A stretch of 64,000 nt of DNA from Limnohabitans sp. T6-20 (lineage in GTDB: Bacteria > Pseudomonadota > Gammaproteobacteria > Burkholderiales > Burkholderiaceae_C): positions 1 to 64,000 of the forward strand of contig NZ_NERW01000003.1 of NCBI RefSeq assembly GCF_003063505.1. The letters run 5' to 3'. How positions within the stretch are numbered: the stretch's first letter is position 1; each line of letters begins with the position of its first letter. This document shows, piece after piece, positions 10,801 to 17,474 of this stretch. Under the pieces are notes generated by a model. It searched no databases, was not told the DNA's origin, and was given only the letters and a program-made list of their open reading frames with translations. The translations under genes and the position numbers were made by a program.

Positions 10801-12537
10801 TTCTGGGTTTTGACCAGCCACGCCTGTTGGGGCGCTCACAGAAACAGTCTCGCCGTTGGCAGGCACTGGCGCGAACGCGCTCAAAGTAAACGTGCCGTTA
10901 GGACCCGCTGTACCTGTGGCGGTTGCACCATTGGGCAAAGTGGCCGTCACCACTTGACCGGGTGTTGCGCCTGAACCGGTGACCACGCCGTTGGCGTCGA
11001 TGCTGGCTGTGATGCCTGTGGTGTTCGGGGCCACTGTCGTGGCTGTCTCTGCGATTTGGCCTGCCGAGGTCGGTGCACTGACCGAAACAGTCTCGCCGTT
11101 GGTGGGCTTGGGGCTGAACGCACTCAAAGTGAACGTGCCGTCTGTGCCTGCTGTGCCGGTGGCAGTGGCACCGTTGGGCAGTGTCGCTGTGACCACTTGA
11201 CCTGGCGTTGCACCTGAACCAGTCACCACCCCGTTGCCGTCAATGCTGGCGGTGATGCCGGTGTTGTTCGGGGCCACTGTCGTGGCTGTCTCTGCGGGTT
11301 GGCCTGCCGAGGTCGGTGCGCTGACCGCAACAGTCTCGCCGTTGGCGGGCTTGGGGTTGAACGCGCTCAAAGTGAACGTGCCGTCTGTGCCTGCTGTACC
11401 GGTGGCGGTGGCACCGTTGGGCAGTGTCGCTGTGACCACTTGACCGGGTGTTGCGCCCGAACCAGACACCACGCCATTGCCATCAATGCTGGCCGTGATG
11501 CCGGTGGTGTTGGGGGCCAAGGTGGTGGTGGTCTCGCCAGCGGGATTGCCCGCTGCGGTCGTACCTGTGCTGACCGTCACAGTCTCGCCGTTGGTGGGCT
11601 TGGGGCTGAACGCGCTCAATGTGAACGTGCCGTTTGCACCGGCTGTGCCGGTGGCGGTGGCACCGTTGGGCAAAGTCGCCGTGACCAATTGACCAGGCGT
11701 TGCGCCAGTACCGCTCACTACGCCGTTGCCGTCGATGCTGGCAATAAGAGCGTCGATGTATTCAACCGAGCTTGGATCGCTCTTGTTACCACTGGCATCG
11801 GTCGCTTCGGCTTTGACCGTTCCGGCTGGTTGAACTGTGGGCGACTCAATCGCCCAAGTGCCGTCGGGGCCTGCCGTTGTTGTGCTGGTGCTGCCATCCG
11901 GCCAGGTCACCGTGACCGTGCTGCCAATTTCAGCCGTTCCGCTGGCGTTGATCTTGCCGTTCGCATCTCGGTCATCGACCTTGAGCCCCGGGGCCGCTGG
12001 TGGCGTGGTGTCAACAGTCGCAGTTGCTCCCCCGCCGCCAGCAGCCGCTGCCGCACCCGCCGCCCCAGCCGCACCCGCCGCCAGCAAAGGGTTGAACGCC
12101 AACACCGCCAACGCAGCACCCGAGCCCGACACTTCGCTGCCGCCCAACACCGCCGAGGTGAAGTCCTGGCCTTCTGCAAGGCTCAGTGTGTAGCTGTCTG
12201 CCGTTGGTGCTTCCAGCACGTATTCATAAAAACTGCCCCCATCGGCCTGGCCGACCAAGGCGTTGAAGCCCTCGGGCATGACGGCGTAATAGTCTTCAAT
12301 GATCAGTTGGGCAGCCTCTTCGCCCTCACCCAAGGCCACATGCAAGTCCTTGCCTACCCGCTTGACGCGCACCTGCTCCGGCGGCGCATCGTTCTTGTTG
12401 GCGTCTTGCAACTGGTAACGCACACCGGCTTGCGCTTTGATCCGGGCGGTTTTGCCCGCGCTCAGGTTCTGCATCTCGCTGGTTTTGTCGCCACCCACGT
12501 TGATACGCAATTTGTAAGCGATTTTTTCGGTTGCCAT
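1834..12537 (-). CDS. Giant BapA-prefix / Ig-like repeat / RTX adhesin (3,567 aa)
   Basis: This is a very large, probably type I-secreted surface adhesin. From the ATG at 12537, residues 1-140 resemble the BapA prefix. A hydrophobic Ala/Gly linker with three AAG triplets and GGGG covers 141-170, and one Ig-like domain covers about 175-262. Sixteen tandem units of about 82 residues follow (265 to about 1567). Next come VCBS/cadherin-like domains separated by NDAPVV/NDKPVV motifs, more Ig-like domains with TWPDGST motifs, and two RTX-type GGxGxD blocks (about residues 3180 and 3380). It ends in LIHQIL. A TTG seven codons further upstream is possible, but ATG is preferred; neither has a good ribosome site, and the nearby AGGAGG is on the other strand. 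The gene is very poor in Cys, as expected for this class. It sits 94 bp after a 204-residue secreted-protein gene and shares its first 170 residues (one substitution) with the 1,084-residue adhesin upstream. Confidence 0.9.
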   Translation of the reverse strand: MATEKIAYKLRINVGGDKTSEMQNLSAGKTARIKAQAGVRYQLQDANKNDAPPEQVRVKRVGKDLHVALGEGEEAAQLIIEDYYAVMPEGFNALVGQADGGSFYEYVLEAPTADSYTLSLAEGQDFTSAVLGGSEVSGSGAALAVLAFNPLLAAGAAGAAGAAAAAGGGGATATVDTTPPAAPGLKVDDRDANGKINASGTAEIGSTVTVTWPDGSTSTTTAGPDGTWAIESPTVQPAGTVKAEATDASGNKSDPSSVEYIDALIASIDGNGVVSGTGATPGQLVTATLPNGATATGTAGANGTFTLSAFSPKPTNGETVTVSTGTTAAGNPAGETTTTLAPNTTGITASIDGNGVVSGSGATPGQVVTATLPNGATATGTAGTDGTFTLSAFNPKPANGETVAVSAPTSAGQPAETATTVAPNNTGITASIDGNGVVTGSGATPGQVVTATLPNGATATGTAGTDGTFTLSAFSPKPTNGETVSVSAPTSAGQIAETATTVAPNTTGITASIDANGVVTGSGATPGQVVTATLPNGATATGTAGPNGTFTLSAFAPVPANGETVSVSAPTGVAGQNPETGTTVAQNTTGITASIDASGVVTGSGATPGQVVTATLPNGATATGTAGPNGTFTLSAFDPVPANGETVSVSAPTGVTGQPAETGTTVAQNTTGMTASISPEGVVTGSGATPGQVVTATLPNGATATGTAGPNGTFTLSAFDPVPANGETVQVSAPTGVVGQPAETASALAPNTTGITASISPEGVVTGSGATPGQVVTATLPNGATATGTAGPNGTFTLSAFDPVPANGETVQVSAPTGVVGQPAETASALAPNTTGITASISPEGVVTGSGATPGQVVTATLPNGATATGTAGPNGTFTLSAFAPVPANGETVSVSAPTGVAGQNPETGTTVAPNTTGITASIDALGVVTGSGATPGQVVTATLPNGATATGIAGPNGTFTLSAFAPVPANGETVSVSAPTSVAGQNPETGTTVAQNTTGITASIDANGVVTGSGATPGQVVTATLPNGATATGTAGPNGTFTLSAFAPVPANGETVSVSAPTGVAGQNPETVSALAPNTTGITASIDASGVVTGSGATPGQVVTATLPNGATATGTAGPNGTFTLSAFAPVPANGETVSVSAPTGVAGQPAETGTTVAPNTTGITASIDASGVVTGTGATPGQVVTATLPNGATATGTAGANGAFTLSAFDPVPTNGETVSISAPTGVAGQNPETASALAPNTTGITASIDASGVVTGTGATPGQVVTATLPNGATATGTAGADGSFTLSAFAPVPANGETVSISAPTGVANQPAETATTLAPNTTGITATISPEGVVTGSGATPGQVVTATLPNGATATGTAGADGSFTLSAFAPVPTNGETVSISAPTGVAGKNPETASALAPNTTGITASIDASGVVTGTGATPGQLVTATLPNGATATGTAGADGAFTLSAFDPVPTNGETVSISAPTGVQGQNPETATTLAPDNTQMTASITPEGVVSGTGATPGAVVTASLPSGATATGTANADGTYTLSAFNPAPVKGETVNVSAPHAAGAPETTTVTAYNEAPVADLSTGSGTEDSTTVTGDVSGNVTHKDGTETYALDDPLTATGAHGSLLMNADGSWTYTRTANLNAIQAAVEETFTYRVTDSAGNHTTAALKITLDPVNDAANIAGDVAAEITETNAAESASGTLTIADVDSAATFVAASNVAGSGGYGKFTLTTAGAWTYVMNSAQDQFVLGSDYTDSFTAMAADGTSQVVTVTIHGTNDSPVVQPRSSNTNTPVSTYTENSTAQYISNGTLYGDADTATLTGAKIQISNMVAGDALKYTSGTPAALVFAAPTDNGSTVVYALPFGITATYTKATGLMELTGTATKAEYSNALKSIQFVSTSDNPTGITLANPAGDTPSRTITWQINDGQAANNWSEVANSTVNITAANDKPVVGTADGYMKFFTENGGAVSANNAITLTDLDADFLTGATVQLDVSAGVTPGDVLAFTAISGVPITASSYDAATGLLTLTGNATVAQYQEALRAVTFNNTTENPASMGITRSVKWQVNDGFGLSIVKTTQLSMISKNDAPVLDATVDVQLPTVLASLGVQAAAPVGAVGTLVSDLVGGVSDADGASALKGISVIGMNRAHGVGYFSLDGGTSWTLMDEGQQVSISKGRMLKADGLTRVYYAPAADFAGTVADAFMFRAWDQTGNASTNASAAGTQFSTGTNGGVTPYSEATDTISITVRPVPPTLTVNDSDADGKINASGSALIGSTVKVTWPDGSTSTTLTGASGNWSVESPTVQAEGEVKAEASVGSTTSDQVAANYTDSTPPTVAITEPVTQNTNGTLTVSGTGEAGASVVVKAIDGSTVGTATVLENGTWTLTSAGPVKEGTLTATATDINGEVGTDTAAYVDNTPPAIPTLDAVDSDANGKINASGTAEPFSTVLVTWPNGTGTQVSVGASGVWQVESTGVQPRGTVSAKTMDMNGQVSDSKTAPYATVTNLDVVDTNGNGKPTVSGETLPNLVVTIKDPFGAEHTVTAGADGKFSLEIDPAPSQLTGDYTATAAYGVGHTTNPVTVNETDLTAPVISGLDVNDADVDGKPTISGHVDTPNVVVTIKDPAGATHTVTAGPDGNFSLEIEVAQGSVNGDYTVTAVDAAGNTSLPESKSYSAFVPLTINEPMLQNTDGTMTVSGTGEIGATVVVKDVNNVEIGTATIVDNGQGVGTWTVTSSGPVPEGTLSASATVGTNPPSTDTAFYENKPVAVNDLGSGTEDSTTLTGNVSSNDTHKDGSEVFTLNTSPTGTYGSLALAADGTWEYTRNTTDLNGITAFVQDSFTYKVTDNAGNESTATLTIKLNPVNDGPTISVSGAYSLFNEDGGPVAAYKESVTSVILADVDSSHLSGATVKVNHQTTNLFVTGDLLTFTTASGSAIEGAYDAMTGILTFTGLATVAEYQTVLNSVKFNNLRDDIESGPRRITWTVTDAEGQSNQLPAGLPVRSYVGVTQKNDAPVLLDTNLVMPNVQPTAAELPQGSMPTGLVGVLVSSLLGGSSDADGNYANVYKGIAVVGVNKTLGELYFSLNGGASWFSYGASATLSEQNALLLKAGPSARVYFRPHVGVEGNIAEAFTFRSWDASDSGVRPTMSGVQVNTYPITVTGGTSAYSTATDTVALNVDTTATPGFTGTSGDDVMVGTAGNDVMVGNGGADQFSGDAGNDQVVLNAANVAALSASNAANVDGGTGINTLKLSGADMLLDLSNATVHGKVHNFSTIDVVGNGNNTLKLGLADVQTLSGAADNATTTDVNEAQMLVVKGNDGDAVVLENTANWSQVMSLKGADLTALYGVDHGFVTDHLYSQYTHSGATLFVDELMAVADLVGSTDANVLTGTNNADVIFGNGGADTITAGDGNDKVLLNGRAIADLSSSSMSVDINGGAGVNTLSIFGRNLTLDLSDVTVSDKVHNFSILDMHQGMGNTIKVSLQEVLNMSAGVDNVNTAVDESKMLVVQGNGGLAVNKLALVDGANWSAVSNLGGTTMINTYGAEYGFEVGRSYTQYTNGAANLFVDQTLIHQIL
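7837..11745 (-). repeat. Tandem array of 16 coding repeats, about 246 bp each
   Basis: Inside the large adhesin, sixteen consecutive units of about 82 codons share the core GVVTGSGATPGQVVTATLPN and the later motifs FTLSAF and NGETV. The first three units (KP variants) and the last unit are the most diverged. Units 4-15 differ mainly in a few variable spots (IDASG versus ISPEG, APVP versus DPVP, and the GQNPET versus GQPAET segment). Each unit is predicted to be one Ig-like beta-sandwich, so the array would form a long stalk. Confidence 0.9.
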
Positions 12538-12631
12538 GGTGTTGTTCGTTTTCTTCAAGGAGGTTGGGCGATTGACTTGGGGTCAACAGTTCAAATGGGT
12601 GGCGTGCTCAGCCAGTGGCTACGCAAGCAGG

Positions 12632-13246
12632 TCAGCGCGTTGCGGTGGGGCTTGGCTCTGTGGGAGCGGGGGCGGCGGCAGGTGCTACAGGCACGGGGGC
12701 ATCCGGGTCTTTGCACTCTTGAGCCGCTGGCACACGAGAAAGCGCATGAATTTGTTCGCGCATGGGTTTGAGCGACTCACGCGCTGGCAGGGCCTCGACT
12801 GGGCGCAGGCTATAGCGGGCGTTGCCTTGCAAGCTGGCGCTCAGGTAAACGGTTTGACCGGCAGCCAACTGGATTTGGGTGTTCATGTCGGCCTGCTGGC
12901 TTGCGGGTTGCTGAGCCTCCACTGGGCGGACATCGAGGGCCACGGGGCCGGGAGCCAGGCACAAAACAGCGTAAGCACCGGCCATCAAGGAGGTGTGGTA
13001 CGCACCATTGACATTGATGCGGGTCACGCCGGAGGTCTCTGTTGAGGCCTGTGGACGGAACATGACCAGGCGGGCCTGGCTGTCCACGACACGCTCTGAC
13101 AGATTGAAAACAGCACCCAAAGGCTGGAAGGGGTTGTCTGCGACGCTGGTCTGCGCCCATGTGACTTGGACGTGACACAACAAGCTCAGGCCCAGAGCCA
13201 ACAGGCTGCGCGCTGCCAATTGACTGATTACTTTTGATGAATGCAT
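12632..13246 (-). CDS. Secreted 204-residue protein paired with the adhesin, copy 1
   Basis: An N-terminal signal peptide (basic start, hydrophobic core at residues 14-28, likely cleavage after the Ala in TWAQ at 31) indicates export. The mature part (about 45-160) is predicted beta-rich, with an ARLVMFRP strand, an INVNGAYH turn, a LAPGPVALDV segment and an AAGQTVYL strand. This pattern resembles DUF2846-like periplasmic or outer-membrane-associated folds, a weak resemblance judged by eye. A Pro/Ala-rich tail follows residue 180. Two Cys residues in the mature protein could form a disulfide. It ends 94 bp before the adhesin start, so co-expression is likely; a role as partner or surface anchor of the adhesin is inference. 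A nearly identical copy lies at 16831-17445. Confidence 0.8.
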   Translation of the reverse strand: MHSSKVISQLAARSLLALGLSLLCHVQVTWAQTSVADNPFQPLGAVFNLSERVVDSQARLVMFRPQASTETSGVTRINVNGAYHTSLMAGAYAVLCLAPGPVALDVRPVEAQQPASQQADMNTQIQLAAGQTVYLSASLQGNARYSLRPVEALPARESLKPMREQIHALSRVPAAQECKDPDAPVPVAPAAAPAPTEPSPTATR

Positions 13247-13252
13247 GACTTA

Positions 13253-13275
13253 GTTTTCAGTTAAGCTGTGAAAAC
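13253..13275 (-). promoter_or_regulatory. Inverted repeat just before the secreted-protein start, copy 1
   Basis: GTTTTCA (13275-13269 on the minus strand) pairs with TGAAAAC (13259-13253) across a 9-nt loop. The 3' arm ends 6 nt before the ATG. It could limit ribosome access or bind a regulator. The same element precedes copy 2. Confidence 0.4.
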
Positions 13276-13427
13276 CGCTAGTCTACATTTCTTAAATTGT
13301 CTTAATTGAATTTAAATGAATATTTTTTAAGTAATTTTTACAATTGCATACGCCTATCACGCATTGGATATAAAAAGTACACAGTCCAGGTCAGTCGATC
13401 AAGAGTGACGCGGTATTGCAAAGTCTT

Positions 13428-13464
13428 AAAAAAAGCGGTTGGTTGCCCAAGCCTGCTGGGCAAC
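13428..13464 (-). terminator. Rho-independent terminator of the 1,084-residue adhesin gene
   Basis: On the minus strand GTTGCCCA (13464-13457) pairs perfectly with TGGGCAAC (13449-13442) across a 7-nt loop. A run of seven T residues (13434-13428) follows shortly after. It lies just downstream of the adhesin stop at 13482. Confidence 0.75.
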
Positions 13465-13481
13465 TCAGCCCAAAACCAAGG

Positions 13482-16400
13482 TCAGATGACCGCGACCAGA
13501 GAAGCCACATACAAAGTGGCAAGCCCCTGGGTATATTGCATGTAGGTGTGACCCGCCTCAAAGCCATACGCCGAACCAAAGGTCGTGGCCAAGGTGGCAC
13601 CCGACTGAGCCCCAGCTTGCGCCCAGCTGGCAACAGCCTGCAACTGCACCACATCGCCCGCGTCGCCTTTGACCACCAGCATGTCCCCTTCGTCCACGCC
13701 CGCCGTGGCCGCGTTGTCTGCCACTGCCCCCATGTCCAGCACATCCGCCAAAGCCAGCTTGAGCGTGTTGTTGCCCGAGCCTTTGATGTCCACCACGCTG
13801 AAGTTGTTCACTTTCGCCGCCACCGTGGTGTTGGTCAGGTCCAGCGTGATCCCTGTGGCGGTCACGTCCAGCTTGAGCACGTTCACATCCGCACCACCGT
13901 CAATCAGGGCCATATTGGCTGCCGACAAAGCCGTCACGTTGCTGGCGTTCACCACCACCGTGTCGTTGCCCGCACCACCGTTGATCACGTCTGCGCCGCC
14001 ATTGCCCGCCAGGGTGTCGTTGGCTGCGCCGCCGTTCAGGGTGTCTGCTGCGCTGGTGCCCATGAAAGGTGTGACCGTGATCGCGATCGTGTCTGTCGCC
14101 ACAGAGTAGGAGGTGGTTCCGCCGTTGGTGCCGGTATTGAACACATGCCCTGCAGCTGTGACGTCGGTGCTGCTGTTGCCGGTCTGATCCCAGGCCCGGA
14201 ACATGAAAGCATCACTGACGGTACCGACAAAGTCAGCGGCTGGAGCGTAATAGACCCTTGCTGTAGCAGTCAACATGCGGCCATTGATCGCGCTGACAAG
14301 CTCACCCGGCGCGTCCATCGACAGCCACGTTGCACCGTCATCGAGCGAGTAATACCCCACACCGTGAGCGCGGTTCGTGCCAATCACCGAAATGCCTTTG
14401 AGCACACTGACGCCGTCTGCGTCAGTCACGCCACTCACAAGGTCAGACACGAGCGTACCAACCGCCCCGACAGGTGTTGCAGCCTCTGCACCTGTGCGGG
14501 CCGCCACAGGAGCCATTTGCACATCTACTGATGCATTCAGCACAGGGGCGTCGTTTATCGCGAGAACATTGATGTAGGTTGATTTGACATTGCTCAATTT
14601 ATACGAAAATGAGCCATCGTTGACCTGCCAGGACAACTGGCGAATCATCCTGGTTCCGTCCGTCCCTGTCGGTGAATCGCCGCTGTTGGTGAAAGTGACC
14701 GACCGCAATATTTCTTGATATTGCGCCATGCTCGCAGTACCCGTCAGCGTCAACACTCCCGTCAAGGGGTCGTAACTTCCTGTGATGCCACTGATCGGCG
14801 TAAAGCTCAGTTCATCACCCGACGTGAAGTTAGAGCTGATCTTGACCGTCGCACTTGCGATCACCCCCACATCATCCGCCAGTGTGATTGAGTTGCAAGT
14901 CACTACAGCAGCAGCATTTTCAGTGAAAAAAGGGGAGCTGGAAGGATTTGACGACACCACCGGCGCATCGTTTATCGCCGTGATGTTCACCGTGCTGGTA
15001 GCCACAGCACTCCAGTTGTTTTCCGCCTGACCATCATTGATCTGCCAGTTGATGGTGCGTGATGGCGTCGTGCCTGCCAAATTGGGTTGGGTCACGCCTG
15101 TTGGGTTTTCACTGGTACTGACGAACAGGATGTTCCTCAAAGCTTGGGCGTATTCGGTCTTGGTAAAAACGCCCGTCAACTCCATCAGGCCAGTGGCCTT
15201 TGTATAGGTTGCTGTGATAGTTCCTGTATTTGTACCAGCAGGCAAGGCGTAAACCACGGTCGCGCCAGTATCAACGGGTGTTGCAAAAATAAATTGCAAA
15301 CCACTGGTGTACTTCAGCGCGTCACCGGCAACCATATTAGAAATCTGGATTTTGGCACCTGACAACGTGGCAGTATCCGCGTCACCAAACAATGTACCGA
15401 GACTGATGAAAGATCCTGGGCTATTCTCTGAATAAGTAGAAACAGCTGCTGAGTTGGTGATCGAATAACGCGGCTGAACCACCGGTGCATCGTTGGCACC
15501 CGTGATGCTGAACACCGCATCGGTCGAAGCCGTGGCCGTGTTATCTGTGACACGCACCGCGAAACTGTCGCTCACCTGTTGACCCTCAATCAGTTGTTCC
15601 GTGGCAAGCTTGGTGTTGTCAAGCGCATAGCTGACCACACCCGTTGCAACGGTAAACGTCGCCGTGCCGTACGTACCCGCTTTTGTATAGGTTGCCCCTG
15701 GAGTCGTTGCTATCCAGCCATTCAATGTCATCCAGGCCGTGTCATAACTGACAGTGGCATCACCATCGGGATCGTGTTTTGTGAGGGCGATGGTGGCTGT
15801 GGGGGTTCCTGCCAACGCGTTTGCAATACCGCCGGATTCCAGCACCGTGACGCTTTGACTGGCTGCTGTGACTGTGGGCGCTTCTTCGTTGACGTTGTTC
15901 ACGCCAAGGCTGTAGCTAACCGTCACCGGCTGGCTGCCGCTGACCGTGCTGTCCGCCACATTCACCGTGACGTCGTACTGCGTCTTGCCGCTTTCATAAT
16001 CCAACACCTCACCTGCCTTCAGGTACAGCGCATTACCCACCACTTCAAACTTGTCGGCATCTGTACCGCTCAGAGTGATGGTGTTCGTGCCCTGTCCATC
16101 ATCCACTACCGCAATGTCGGCCACTTTGACATGCGTCGTCGTGTCTGTGTTTTCTGGCAGTGTCGTTGTCTTGTTGTTCAACGTCACTGCCGTCGGAGCG
16201 GCATTCGGCAATGCTGCTGAAGCAGTTCCCCCGCCGCCAGCAGCCGCTGCTGCACCCGCCGCCCCAGCCGCACCCGCCGCCAGCAAAGGGTTGAACGCCA
16301 ACACCGCCAACGCAGCACCCGAGCCCGACACTTCGCTGCCGCCCAACACCGCCGAGGTGAAGTCCTGGCCTTCTGCAAGGCTCAGTGTGTAGCTGTCTGC

Positions 16401-16736
16401 CGTTGGTGCTTCCAGCACGTATTCATAAAAACTGCCCCCATCGGCCTGGCCGACCAAGGCGTTGAAGCCCTCGGGCATGACGGCGTAATAGTCTTCAATG
16501 ATCAGTTGGGCAGCCTCTTCGCCCTCACCCAAGGCCACATGCAAGTCCTTGCCTACCCGCTTGACGCGCACCTGCTCCGGCGGCGCATCGTTCTTGTTGG
16601 CGTCTTGCAACTGGTAACGCACACCGGCTTGCGCTTTGGTCCGGGCGGTTTTGCCCGCGCTCAGGTTCTGCATCTCGCTGGTTTTGTCGCCACCCACGTT
16701 GATACGCAATTTGTAAGCGATTTTTTCGGTTGCCAT
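13482..16736 (-). CDS. BapA-prefix / cadherin-VCBS / RTX adhesin (1,084 aa)
   Basis: This is the second, shorter adhesin. Residues 1-170 match the prefix and linker of the 3,567-residue adhesin except Ile33 to Thr. After GGGG the sequence diverges completely: a cadherin-like domain (about 180-300, with GTDADKFEV and LDYESG motifs), VCBS-type domains ending in NDAPVV motifs, a module with HGVGYYSLDDG and FRAWDQTGN motifs that is homologous but diverged in the larger adhesin, and a C-terminal RTX block (GGxGxD at about 892-920). A terminal domain of about 170 residues follows, resembling the one present twice in the large protein. Export through a type I system is inferred from the architecture. 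The ATG at 16736 is preferred over a TTG seven codons upstream. Confidence 0.9.
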   Translation of the reverse strand: MATEKIAYKLRINVGGDKTSEMQNLSAGKTARTKAQAGVRYQLQDANKNDAPPEQVRVKRVGKDLHVALGEGEEAAQLIIEDYYAVMPEGFNALVGQADGGSFYEYVLEAPTADSYTLSLAEGQDFTSAVLGGSEVSGSGAALAVLAFNPLLAAGAAGAAGAAAAAGGGGTASAALPNAAPTAVTLNNKTTTLPENTDTTTHVKVADIAVVDDGQGTNTITLSGTDADKFEVVGNALYLKAGEVLDYESGKTQYDVTVNVADSTVSGSQPVTVSYSLGVNNVNEEAPTVTAASQSVTVLESGGIANALAGTPTATIALTKHDPDGDATVSYDTAWMTLNGWIATTPGATYTKAGTYGTATFTVATGVVSYALDNTKLATEQLIEGQQVSDSFAVRVTDNTATASTDAVFSITGANDAPVVQPRYSITNSAAVSTYSENSPGSFISLGTLFGDADTATLSGAKIQISNMVAGDALKYTSGLQFIFATPVDTGATVVYALPAGTNTGTITATYTKATGLMELTGVFTKTEYAQALRNILFVSTSENPTGVTQPNLAGTTPSRTINWQINDGQAENNWSAVATSTVNITAINDAPVVSSNPSSSPFFTENAAAVVTCNSITLADDVGVIASATVKISSNFTSGDELSFTPISGITGSYDPLTGVLTLTGTASMAQYQEILRSVTFTNSGDSPTGTDGTRMIRQLSWQVNDGSFSYKLSNVKSTYINVLAINDAPVLNASVDVQMAPVAARTGAEAATPVGAVGTLVSDLVSGVTDADGVSVLKGISVIGTNRAHGVGYYSLDDGATWLSMDAPGELVSAINGRMLTATARVYYAPAADFVGTVSDAFMFRAWDQTGNSSTDVTAAGHVFNTGTNGGTTSYSVATDTIAITVTPFMGTSAADTLNGGAANDTLAGNGGADVINGGAGNDTVVVNASNVTALSAANMALIDGGADVNVLKLDVTATGITLDLTNTTVAAKVNNFSVVDIKGSGNNTLKLALADVLDMGAVADNAATAGVDEGDMLVVKGDAGDVVQLQAVASWAQAGAQSGATLATTFGSAYGFEAGHTYMQYTQGLATLYVASLVAVI

Positions 16737-16830
16737 GGTGTTGTTCGTTTTCTTCAAGGAGGTTGGGCGATTGACTTGGGGTCAACAGTTCAAATGGGTG
16801 GCGTGCTCAGCCAGTGGCTACGCAAGCAGG

Positions 16831-17445
16831 TCAGCGCGTTGCGGTGGGGCTTGGCTCTGTGGGAGCGGGGGCGGCGGCAGGTGCTACAGGCACGGGGGCA
16901 TCCGGGTCTTTGCACTCTTGAGCCGCTGGCACACGAGAAAGCGCATGAATTTGTTCGCGCATGGGTTTGAGCGACTCACGCGCTGGCAGGGCCTCGACTG
17001 GGCGCAGGCTATAGCGGGCGTTGCCTTGCAAGCTGGCGCTCAGGTAAACGGTTTGACCGGCAGCCAACTGGATTTGGGTGTTCATGTCGGCCTGCTGGCT
17101 TGCGGGTTGCTGAGCCTCCACTGGGCGGACATCGAGGGCCACGGGGCCGGGAGCCAGGCACAAAACAGCGTAAGCACCGGCCATCAAGGAGGTGTGGTAC
17201 GCACCATTGACATTGATGCGGGTCACGCCGGAGGTCTCTGTTGAGGCCTGTGGACGGAACATGACCAGGCGGGCCTGGCTGTCCACGACACGCTCTGACA
17301 GATTGAAAACAGCACCCAAAGGCTGGAAGGGGTTGTCTGCGACGCTGGTCTGCGCCCATGTGACTTGGACGTGACACAACAAGCTCAGGCTCAGAGCCAA
17401 CAGGCTGCGCGCTGCCAATTGACTGATTACTTTTGATGAATGCAT
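16831..17445 (-). CDS. Secreted 204-residue protein paired with the adhesin, copy 2
   Basis: It is identical to the protein at 12632-13246 except Gly19 to Ser in the signal-peptide core. It has a signal peptide, a beta-rich DUF2846-like body (weak resemblance) and a Pro/Ala-rich C-terminal tail. It lies 94 bp upstream of the 1,084-residue adhesin, the same spacing as in the other cassette. It is the first gene of the island in the direction of transcription. The function is not known; constant pairing with a prefix-bearing adhesin suggests an accessory role in adhesin display or an outer-membrane tether. Confidence 0.8.
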   Translation of the reverse strand: MHSSKVISQLAARSLLALSLSLLCHVQVTWAQTSVADNPFQPLGAVFNLSERVVDSQARLVMFRPQASTETSGVTRINVNGAYHTSLMAGAYAVLCLAPGPVALDVRPVEAQQPASQQADMNTQIQLAAGQTVYLSASLQGNARYSLRPVEALPARESLKPMREQIHALSRVPAAQECKDPDAPVPVAPAAAPAPTEPSPTATR

Positions 17446-17451
17446 GACTTA

Positions 17452-17474
17452 GTTTTCAGTTAAGCTGTGAAAAC
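17452..17474 (-). promoter_or_regulatory. Inverted repeat just before the secreted-protein start, copy 2
   Basis: The same GTTTTCA/TGAAAAC arms and 9-nt loop as at 13253-13275, again ending 6 nt from the ATG. It is conserved as part of the duplication, so conservation alone is not independent support for function. Confidence 0.35.

Larger units (their letters stand above)
12028..13298 (-). repeat. Near-identical 1.27-kb duplication, copy 1
   Basis: This block matches 16227-17497 at a constant offset of 4,199 bp. By eye I find only four substitutions and no indels: 12440/16639 (Ile to Thr), 12052/16251 (silent), 13192/17391 (Gly to Ser in the signal peptide) and 13276/17475 (leader). It spans the leader, the whole 204-residue protein gene, the spacer and codons 1-170 of the adhesin. 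Confidence 0.95.

Noticed and set aside
8986-10974. A 662-codon plus-strand frame rich in Cys, His and Gly with regular repeats
   Set aside because: It is the antisense reading of the 16-unit adhesin array; its repeats follow the 246-bp unit exactly and it has no ribosome site or family resemblance.
7837-11745. Regular repeats considered as a CRISPR or non-coding satellite array
   Set aside because: The unit is a multiple of three, stays open across 1,300 codons on the minus strand and varies mostly at silent or conservative positions, so it is protein-coding.
12541-12575. AGGAGG motif near the adhesin start codon
   Set aside because: It reads AGGAGG only on the plus strand, while the adhesin is on the minus strand, so it cannot be its ribosome site. 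The plus-strand frame after it is a shadow.
13306-13545. Small plus-strand frame in the AT-rich spacer between the two cassettes
   Set aside because: It crosses the adhesin terminator and the adhesin 3' end, has no ribosome site and no convincing protein features.
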